From Cerioporus squamosus (Eukaryota; Basidiomycota; Agaricomycetes; Polyporales; Polyporaceae): a stretch of DNA of 17,221 nt. The DNA is taken from NCBI GenBank assembly GCA_022592435.1, contig JABYQS010000607.1, forward strand, positions 1 through 17,221. The letters run 5' to 3'. Every line of letters starts with the position of its first letter. The first letter of the stretch is position 1. Under the pieces are notes generated by a model. It had not been told where the DNA came from, did not search any database, and was given only the letters and a program-made list of their open reading frames with translations. Of the stretch, positions 1 through 6,751 are shown in pieces. Position numbers and translations under genes: made by a program.

Positions 1-490
1 GGCCAGAATCATCCAGCACTCCCAAAGGACAAGTTGAGCGCCGGATGATATAGAACGAGGCATGAGCTGACGCAAAGGTTGCAGGGAGGGGATAGTGGGG
101 TATGTCTGTTCATCCGCGATTTGATGCCAGAAGAGTATCGCGTCGGCAAACAGGGGAACAGCTGTGACGACGGTCCCGAGCATAGCGATGTCGAAGGTCG
201 AACGTAGACCAGCATCGAGGAAGGCGCTGCGGGGTAGGGGAAGTGGAGAGGGCCGGGGATGTAGCGGAGTACGAGATGCCCAAAGGAGATTGCAAGCGAG
301 TTGTAGAGGACCGCCGCAAGACATGTGAGGACGGAGAGACCGAGCACGGCAGCTCGCCCCCACCGTTGCTTGCGAGTCGCCTGGCCGTCCTCTCTACCAT
401 GTGGGACATGATCGATCCGGGAGGAAGTTTGGCCTCTAGAGTGCGAGGTTGTGGGAGAATGGTTGCCGCAAAGTACGTAGACGACGACAT
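1..490 (-). CDS. Multi-pass membrane protein, left paralogue, 5' part only (runs off the window; two apparent frame breaks)
   Basis: I do not recognise this family. Read leftwards from an ATG at 490 (MSSSTYFAATILPQ...), coding-like sequence continues through a charged stretch (VERTARRLA), a hydrophobic segment ending in SFGHLVLR, and a second hydrophobic segment (DIAMLGTVVTAVPLFADAIL) before leaving the window. The motif FGHLVLR and the order of segments match the gene at 1160-1968, so the two are paralogues placed head to head. The blocks lie in three different frames: switches near 375-385 and 215-260 each behave like one missing base. No intron fits both switches with the right phase. A well-formed 48-nt intron (GTATGT donor, GCTAAC branch, GCCAG acceptor) at 510-557 lies just upstream, so the true start or a 5' UTR exon may be further right. 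It may be a pseudogene or carry assembly errors. Confidence 0.5.
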
Positions 491-1159
491 CTTGGAGCTG
501 CGAGTGTCACTGGCAAGCGTTAGCACAACGTACCGAGGTCGATCATAAGGTACATACCGGAGGATGGTACGCAGAAGCAAGGCGTTTTATAGCGTGCAGA
601 GACACGCCACATCCTTAGTACCTGTGGAAACCTGTGAATTGGTCGCCCGGGGAGCAGATGACAGCCTGCGAAGGCCGGATGGCAGCACTACCTAATGGAT
701 ATGGCTCCCCGAGCGAACGTGCCGTACGACTTCCTTGATACAGCCGTACATGGCCGCAGCGAAGATTCACCACGCTTCACAAGCTCTCCACAACGCTCTA
801 CTTCAGACGAGACTATTTGCGTACGAAGATGGCAGCCGAGTCTTGACTGGATCAGCTGACAGACAGCTGCACCTGCTCCTCGATGACTGTGTGGTTGAGC
901 GCGACCCGTTCCCACGGGAGTCTTCGCTATGTGGCACCGCCACGAGACCATTCAGCAAAGTGGTCCCACGCGGTCTTGTCCAAGTGGTCTGGACCGTCTG
1001 GTTATATGGACATTTAAAGCGGCACCCAAATCCCTCTTGCACTCGCATCTGCCATCCGCCTTTCCACCATATCTGCCCAGCGGTGCGCCACGCCATGGAT
1101 ACATTAGAGAAAGGTGGCGTCCGGAACAGTCGTTATACGCCAAGGAGTGCTGCTGATGA
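491..1159. other. Divergent intergenic region between the two membrane-protein paralogues
   Basis: About 670 bases lie between the two divergent genes. Open frames here, such as one on the plus strand at 735-1208, are rich in Arg, Ser, His and Cys, match no domain I know and overlap open frames on the other strand, so I treat them as chance. The region presumably holds both promoters and any upstream exons. A TATAAAA string on the minus strand (585-591) is the only core-promoter-like motif seen, but it lies too close to the intron donor at 557 to be assigned with confidence. Confidence 0.4.
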
Positions 1160-1968
1160 GTACGTTTTAAATTGCATACAGAGGGCCTACTCTCGTCGGC
1201 AGACTTGAAGAGAGCTGCCACAGACATCGAGCTGGGAGAACGCAGCAGCTCGAAAGGAGTCTTGGATAACGATGCCAAGGTATCCGGTGCTGGACCGGCC
1301 ATCTCTGCAAGGACTTGGACCGCAAGTCCTCCGATTGTTCGTCTGGTCGAGTTCGGTCATCGAATGCACCAAAGTGCACGCGCCAAGTTCGAAGAGGCAT
1401 ACCCGCATATCCTCGATCGACTCAGACGTTTCTTCAAGCTCTGCGGCCTCACGTTCGTGATCATCTTCATCGTCGCGCTCGCCTCTTTCATCATGGCGCT
1501 CTCGCACTGGTTCACTATTGTCTTCGGTCACTTGGTCCTTCGCCAAACCGTCCCCCGATCCATCGATAACTCGTTCTACGAGATGAAGCTGGATAACACC
1601 ATGATCTTCGCCGCCCTGGGAGCCATCGTTGTCAACCTTCCCCCATTTATCACCTTCCTGCTCTCCATCCATTCACGTTCGATCGCACTGTCATCGAGGG
1701 CAGTGCCGCTCCTGCGAACGAGTTCATCAAGCGTATCACGCCGAGGAATCGCTATATCCTCCTCCTCCTCAAGTATGCGCCGCGTCTCTCCGCTGCTCCA
1801 ATCGGTTGCAAGATCTTCTGGCTCCTCACCGCGCCAGACAACCCGGAAGAATTCGTCTTGGAGCCGTTACACGCTTTTATGGCTGGTGTCGCGGGAGAAG
1901 TGGTGCTTACCGCGATGGGCCTGATCAAGGATGCCTTGAGGAAGCGGTTTCGGACAGTGTTGTTATGA
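1160..1968 (+). CDS. Multi-pass membrane protein, right paralogue, C-terminus replaced by a transposon insertion
   Basis: The frame opens at 1160 without a clear ATG, so an upstream exon is likely; the acceptor-like CATACAG ending at 1181 is a candidate junction. The first in-frame ATG is 1364. A polar N-terminal part (RAATDIELGERSSSKG) is followed by an amphipathic helix, a hydrophobic segment (FVIIFIVALASFIMAL), the FGHLVLR motif shared with the left paralogue, a second hydrophobic segment (FAALGAIVVNLPPFITFLL), and then, one frame over from about 1670-1690, a C-terminal part with RITPRNRYILLLLKY, IGCKIFWLL and FMAGVAGEVVLTAMGL. The frame switch behaves like one missing base. The last codons (ending TVLL) and the TGA at 1966-1968 lie inside the hAT-like element that starts at 1955, so this terminus is not the ancestral one. 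Function unknown; probably a small integral membrane protein of a fungal lineage-specific family. Confidence 0.55.
1947..1954 (+). repeat. Left target-site duplication (GTTTCGGA)
   Basis: GTTTCGGA directly precedes the left terminal repeat and recurs exactly at 2847-2854 directly after the right terminal repeat. Eight bases is the target-site duplication length typical of hAT transposons. Here it lies inside the coding sequence of the right paralogue (codons for R-F-R). Confidence 0.9.
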
Positions 1969-2048
1969 CGGGTGTCATGACCCCATGTCATGACTCGCGG
2001 CGAGGCTCTTGACCAGTCATGACCGATTGGTCGAGAGTCAGCACGTGA
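1955..2048 (+). repeat. Left terminal inverted repeat with subterminal GTCATGAC motifs
   Basis: The outer 11 bases CAGTGTTGTTA and the inner block GTCAGCACGTGA (2037-2048) match the reverse complement of the right end. Between them GTCATGAC occurs at 1974-1981, 1987-1994 and 2016-2023. Subterminal motif clusters of this kind usually serve as transposase-binding sites in hAT elements; that role is inferred here. Confidence 0.85.
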
Positions 2049-2742
2049 CTGGTAATCGCGGTGGCACCAGGATCGCGAACAAGTTTGGAACACCATGCAG
2101 GCCGTTGCAGGCCGGGGGTCGCTCGCACTGAATCGTAGAGCACTTCGACGATTAGCAAAGGGTATGAACTTCATGATGGTCATGTAACGAGTGTGCCGGA
2201 GAGATGTACGAGACTGGTCCGAGTTCTCATGATCGCGAGTGAGTGATCATTGTTGTCACGGCAGGCATATCTGCATTGCAAACAGGCGAAAAGGCGACGC
2301 TGCGCGAGGTTACCCTTTGTCTGGCCAAGTCAAAGCAGGTCAGAGTGCGACCGGCCAGGTTTCCTTTCAGCTTGACTCGAAGCCCGCCCGAAGGGTAACA
2401 CCGCGTGGCACCTTTCTGCCCACTGGCATGGGATGCCTGGCATCTGTCGTGTGTCTTCCGCCATCAAGGATGTGACAAGTAGTCCTGATAGTTCAAATTG
2501 GGCAAAACTCTCTTTGTGTCCGTGGGTGCCTAGGCCTCGAATCACGGCCGCTTTAGCTAACCCGAAGGTTTCATGGACCAGTTGCTCGGCCGGTGCATGT
2601 CAATGAAGTTCAAACGAGTGTGGATATTGCACAGTAGATATATTACTTATGAGTACAGACTGCAGGTTGTTGCTGCTCGGGCGGACAACACTCCGATGCG
2701 TCTCTGAGACAGTGAGAGTGCAACTCGGCCTTCTCGGCGACA

Positions 2743-2846
2743 TCACGTGCTGACCCTTGACTCCCCGTCATGACCCCGGTCATCCTTGACCTGGGTCAAA
2801 TTTGACCGATCGGTCATGACCGTTGACTTGACTCGTAACAACACTG
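2743..2846 (-). repeat. Right terminal inverted repeat with subterminal GTCATGAC motifs
   Basis: Read on the minus strand it starts CAGTGTTGTTA, as the left end does, and closes with GTCAGCACGTGA (2743-2754). GTCATGAC occurs at 2767-2774 and 2813-2820, and the perfect 14-bp palindrome GGTCAAATTTGACC at 2794-2807. It is about 10 nt longer than the left repeat and only partly identical to it, so the two ends match in blocks rather than throughout. Confidence 0.85.
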
Positions 2847-2854
2847 GTTTCGGA
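2847..2854 (+). repeat. Right target-site duplication (GTTTCGGA)
   Basis: Exact second copy of the 8-bp sequence at 1947-1954, immediately outside the right terminal repeat. Removing the element plus one copy rejoins the host coding frame. Confidence 0.9.
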
Positions 2855-2898
2855 AGGATACTGGTGACATCACGACCAGCGGTACGTTGCCCATGTAG
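2854..2898 (+). pseudogene. Stranded original 3' end of the right membrane-protein gene
   Basis: If the element and one duplication copy are removed, the frame used up to codon CGG (1951-1953) continues with AAG at 2854-2856 and runs on as K-D-T-G-D-I-T-T-S-G-T-L-P-M to a TAG at 2896-2898. This 14-residue tail was therefore probably the ancestral C-terminus, now cut off from its gene by the 892-bp insertion. The alternative, that the open tail is chance, is possible for so short a stretch, but the exact 8-bp duplication inside coding sequence makes the junction itself secure. Confidence 0.6.
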
Positions 2899-3053
2899 TG
2901 GATCTTGGCAGTTTCTTGGAGGGTTTGGGTGATCGGGTGGATTGATATTATGGCATGGCATGCGTACATGGACATGCATCGAACATTACTATCGTAGTAT
3001 AGGACATCGTGACCTCCTTCCTTGTACTCCTCGACTTCTCGATAGCAAGGATG

Positions 3054-3799
3054 TTAGTGGCCTGAACCCAACGCTGGCCTCTCCGCCTCTATCCTTGGGG
3101 TTACCCAGGAGGCCTGCAGTCGACGCTAAAGTCTTGTCAAAAGCAACGGTGGAAAGTGGGATACTCACAATCATCGTCACGTTCTCTGCACCATCCTCAC
3201 CAACCATCTCTTCACCGTGGCCTGGTCTACGCTGACGCTGTTGACGTGACGTGCAAGTCGCTCCAGCTTCTCCGGGTCCATGCCGTACTTCTTCGCAAGT
3301 TCTTCGATATCCTTCTGCGTGGAGACATACTTCCGCTCCTCTAGGAGCTCTGCGAGTGATAGGGCTATCAGACGATTCTTGGTCGGCCGCGATGAACGCG
3401 CTTCATCCTCAGAACGAATCCGTGTTTCGTACAGCTGCTGAGCAGAAGCGGCAGCCTTATCCAAGTCCTTGTCAGCAGTGTAGCATATCATACAAGAGAC
3501 CTGTACTCACGGGACGTATCGCTTGCATATGATGATCCACAGTAACTGGACCGAGCCTGCTCAGATTGGCTAGAAAGTGCGGATCCTGAGAGTCCCGCAT
3601 GATAGCTAGTAACAGCATGAGTAACGAGTCAAACCACCATGGCCACATACTCACCATCGTCCTTACTCTCGCTGGCTTGCGGTGTCGGGCGCGCGTGAGA
3701 GTGAGGCTGGTCGCCGAAGCCAGGTGTCCTTGCACCAGCCCATGTCGGCGGGGTTCGTGCGAGCTTTCGTGCAGCAGGCTTGGAGGCAGAAGATCCCAT
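3054..3799 (-). CDS. Small Gly2 protein (MGSSASKPA..., putative N-myristoylation site), 4 exons, about 199 aa
   Basis: Exons: 3799-3655, 3605-3511, 3467-3169 and 3113-3054; introns of 49, 43 and 55 nt, two with GTGAGT donors in the right phase. The protein starts MGSSASKPAARKLART; Gly2 with a Ser/Lys-rich start fits N-myristoylation. A Pro-rich linker (SWAGART-like TWAGARTPGFG) follows, then DPHFLANLSRLGPVTVDHHM, then a helical charged part (LYETRIRSEDEA; LAELLEERKYVS; IEELAKKYGMDPEKLERLARHVN). I recall similar small conserved fungal proteins but can give no function with confidence; a mitochondrial or membrane-attached role is only a guess. Exon 3 needs one extra base between about 3205 and 3240 to reach the acidic GEDGAENVTMI block and the strong donor after it; with it, exon 3 is exactly 300 nt. 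Read without correction, the frame stops at 3177 (about 177 aa). The 3' exon (ASWVTPRIEAE...) is a prediction. Confidence 0.7.
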
Positions 3800-4018
3800 G
3801 GCAAACGTACGACGGTCACGCAGATGGGCGTATGTACTGAACCGAGGTATTCGCCGGTAAAGGTCAGGACGGGCGGAGGAGAAGAGGTGGAGAAGACCAA
3901 GTGAATCGAAGCGCGTTCGCGAGTTGAACGCGTCGCGGCCCGGTGACGCCGTCTCGAGCACGGCGCGACGTCGACGACGTTCGCGTTGCCCGCGGCAACT
4001 TTTCTTCCATCCTCGAAC
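3800..4018. promoter_or_regulatory. Shared divergent promoter of the Gly2 protein and RPD3
   Basis: Only 219 bases separate the two start codons, so both promoters must lie here or overlap the genes. The stretch is GC-rich with repeated CG-containing words (for example GACGTCGACGACG near 3968-3980). I see no convincing TATA box. Co-regulation is possible from the spacing but not shown. Confidence 0.5.
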
Positions 4019-6094
4019 ATGTCCAAACGGCGCGTCACGTACTACTATGACCGTAAGCGCAGATTGTTAGTACGCGCGGGGGCGTATCGAGCTCACGATG
4101 AGGTGAACAGCGGACGTGGGTGCATATAGTTATGGCCTTTCGCACCCCATGAAGCCTCAGCGCATGCGCATCACGCATGAGCTGCTCACTGCATATGACA
4201 TGTTGCCGAAGATGCACGTTCTGGTATGTTCAATGCATATCATCAGCCACGCATCGCGCTGAAAGGTTGTTGGACAGAGAGCGAAACGCGCTACGGCCGA
4301 GACGATGACCCGGTTTCACACCGATGAATACGTTCGCTTTCTCTCAAGAGTAACCCCGGAGAACGTCGAGCAACTCACGCATAAAGGGACGCAATTTCTT
4401 GTGGGGGAGGACAACCCTGCATTCGAGGGAGTGTTCGAGTTTTGTTCCATCTCGGCCGGTGGATCTATCGGTATGTTCTCTTTGGTAACCGTACCGTCCC
4501 ATCCACCAATCCAACGCATCCCCACCGTATTCAGCCGCTGCGCAACGTCTCATGAGTGGCGAAACGGACATCGCTATCAACTGGGCGGGAGGGCTGCACC
4601 ATGCCAAAAAGCGCGAGGCCTCCGGCTTCTGCTACATCAACGACATCGTCCTCGCCATCCTCGAAATGCTGCGCTCCGTCCCCCGCGTCCTATACATCGA
4701 CATTGACTGCCACCATGGAGACGGTGTTGAGGAAGCGTTCTACACCACCGACCGCGTCATGACGTGCTCCTTTCACAAATTCGGCGAGTACTTCCCTGGC
4801 ACCGGCACGCTCTACGACAGGGGTCGAGGAAAGGGTCGAGGGTATGCACTGAACGTGCCGCTGAAGGATGGGATCACAGACGAGGCGTACAGGAGTGTGT
4901 TCGAGCCGGTGAGTGGTACTTCTCGCCTGGGGTGCCTCCCTCCGTAGAACAGGGCTGAGGCTATGGGTCGTTAGGGATGAGCTCACACTTGGCACCGGCC
5001 CCAGATTATCGACAAGATCCTCGAAGTCTACCAGCCCAGCGCGATCGTCCTCCAATGCGGCGCGGATTCGCTCTCCGGGGACAAGCTCGGCTGCCTGAAC
5101 CTCACCATGCAGGGGCATGCGAGCTGCGTGCAGTATATCCGCAAAAAGAACATCCCTCTACTCCTCCTCGGTGGCGGTGGATACACCGTGAAGAACGTCG
5201 CGCGCACCTGGACATTCGAGACAGCATGCGCTCTGGGCATCGAAAACGAGATCGACCTCAACCTGCCCTGGAACGAGTACTTCGAGTGGTTCGGGCCCAG
5301 GTACCGTTTAGAAGTGCTAGCGAGCAATATAGAGGACATGAACGTCGGTTCGCTAGACAAAGTTCGGTGAGTACCAGCTATCATATTGCTGGTAGACTTT
5401 CTGACGTTGAGAGACGCACAGCTCGGATGCTCTTCAATTCTTGTCTCAACTGCGGCCTGCACCTTCCGTGGGGCTGCAAGATGTTCCTGAAGAGAGCGTG
5501 GGGCAGCATCTTGGAGTCGGACGTGTCTACGAGCAGGCTCCTCTGGACGACCTCGATGAGAAGCTGGCGCGTAAGTCGGGCAGCATCGCATATCGCCCAC
5601 GTTCAATACTAACAACATGGGGCCCAGAACACACGCGTTTCGTATACAACCTCCAAGACTCCATGGCGCGGCCCCAGTCTGAGTCGGAATCCGAGGGAGA
5701 AGAGTCCGACTCCTCTGCTACCCGCACCCGCTCACGCAGCCGCCGTGCCCATTCACACAACATACGCAGTGGGAAGAAGCGCATGAGCCTCCTCACGGGC
5801 GAGTACTTTGACGATCCTCGATTAGAGGAGCGCGAGAACGGGTACTATGACCTCGGGTGTGGGCATGAGCCATGGGCGAACAGTGACACTGTTGGGCGCG
5901 GCACGCGGAGACACTTCTTCCGTGGCGCGGCACAATGGGACTCGGCACTGCAGCAGGTTATCCTAGAGAGGGAGCGGGCTGGGGCGCAGAATGACACATT
6001 CGATTTGTCCAAGGCGATGGCTGCAGGTCGACAAGATGAGGAGCTATTCGAACCTCCTGAGGACGAGATGGACGTCGACGTCAAGGACGACTGA
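4019..6094 (+). CDS. RPD3: Class I histone deacetylase, Rpd3 type (7 exons, 563 aa)
   Basis: Zn-dependent lysine deacetylase of histone tails, expected to be the catalytic subunit of nuclear Sin3/Rpd3-type co-repressor complexes. Exons: 4019-4052, 4111-4223, 4278-4470, 4535-4908, 5005-5366, 5422-5570, 5628-6094; introns of 58, 54, 64, 96, 55 and 57 nt; all phases agree and no correction is needed. The start [15 protein letters not shown] is typical of the family. Catalytic elements are complete: the HPMKP motif (residues 23-27), the His-His charge relay (135-136, GGLHHAKK), Zn ligands D171 and H173 (DIDCHHGDG) and D259 (CGADSLSGD), and the transition-state tyrosine Y298 (GGGGYT). The C-terminal tail (about 400-563) is disordered: an acidic Ser/Glu run, an Arg-Ser stretch ([11 protein letters not shown]), then [20 protein letters not shown] and an acidic end ([10 protein letters not shown]). 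Rpd3 rather than Hos2 is favoured by [12 protein letters not shown] and GSIAAAQRL. Basidiomycetes may carry more than one Rpd3 copy; which one this is cannot be told. Confidence 0.96.
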
Positions 6095-6751
6095 TCTGAC
6101 CCCGCCGGTAACTTATCACATCTGTATGTATTCTCTGTACTATACGCTCTTGTACCTTCGTTCGATAATGTGTAGGGTATCCTTCGAAGTTCTTGCCGAA
6201 TTCCACTCAGCTCGCGCACACATCCTAACACATTTCAGCGTTATTCTTCTATGTTTCAGTGGTCATGTACACGACCTCCAGTATGTAATACATAGTACGC
6301 GACCAGACTTGGATATGGAGAGAGATTGAGAGAACAAAGACGAGGAGAGATGCAGAACCAACCAGTCACCCTGAAGTACAGTATCATAGCTCGATACCGT
6401 CCTACGGCCCAGACCGCGTCCAACTTTTGAGTGGAGTATTGGAACAGATAAATGAGTGCGCGCGACGACTATACGGGATATTGGGGGCAGGTGGTGGAGG
6501 CGAGTGAGGAGTGACGAGGATGGCGACAGCGCATTGTGGAGATGGGAGGATGAGGGTATCTGGTGAGGCAGGGAGGACACGCAAACACGCGCCGCCGGCG
6601 CGAGAACGCAATACGATAATATGTAGCAAACATGGAGAAGGAGTAGCGAGAAAGAACGGAGTATCCTCGTAGCTCGGCAGTATGTTCCGGAGAGCAGTTC
6701 GTAACAATTCGTGAAACCGATAGCGGTCGCATGAGGAAAGCGTCGAGGAAT
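6095..6751. other. Convergent 3' intergenic region
   Basis: About 650 bases between the stop of RPD3 (+) and the stop of the Pumilio/RRM gene (-). Its composition is more AT-rich than the genes (6110-6310 in particular), as expected of 3' UTRs and terminators. Open frames here on both strands are low-complexity and match nothing I know. No gene or repeat is evident. Confidence 0.5.

Larger units (their letters stand above)
1955..2846. mobile_element. Non-autonomous hAT-like DNA transposon (MITE-like), 892 bp
   Basis: The element begins CAGTGTTGTTA and ends with the exact reverse complement TAACAACACTG, flanked by a perfect 8-bp duplication GTTTCGGA. Both the 8-bp duplication and the CAGTG-type terminus are features of the hAT superfamily. 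The subterminal regions are imperfect inverted repeats of about 95-104 nt, each closing with GTCAGCACGTGA or its complement and carrying copies of the palindrome GTCATGAC. The interior (2049-2742) has only short open frames with no transposase, zinc-finger or dimerisation-domain resemblance, so the element needs a transposase from elsewhere. The intact duplication argues for a fairly recent insertion. Orientation is arbitrary. The superfamily call rests on terminus and duplication length; the structure itself is seen directly. Confidence 0.88.

Noticed and set aside
200..262. A 46-nt intron (GTACTC...CCGCAG) in the left paralogue after FGHL
   Set aside because: It removes the conserved VLR of FGHLVLR and leaves the downstream hydrophobic segment out of frame.
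585..591. TATAAAA on the minus strand as the TATA box of the left paralogue
   Set aside because: It lies about 28 bases from a consensus intron donor, which would leave almost no first exon, so it cannot be assigned with any confidence.
735..1208. 157-codon plus-strand open frame in the spacer between the membrane paralogues
   Set aside because: Composition looks random, a longer overlapping set of frames exists on the other strand, and it overlaps the better-supported coding start at 1160-1200.
2049..2742. Transposase gene inside the hAT-like element
   Set aside because: Only short open frames (under about 90 codons) with Arg/Cys/Pro-rich composition, none with hAT catalytic or dimerisation motifs.
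4690..5618. Long minus-strand open frames opposite RPD3
   Set aside because: They are antisense shadows of GC-rich RPD3 exons and cross its introns without any domain of their own.
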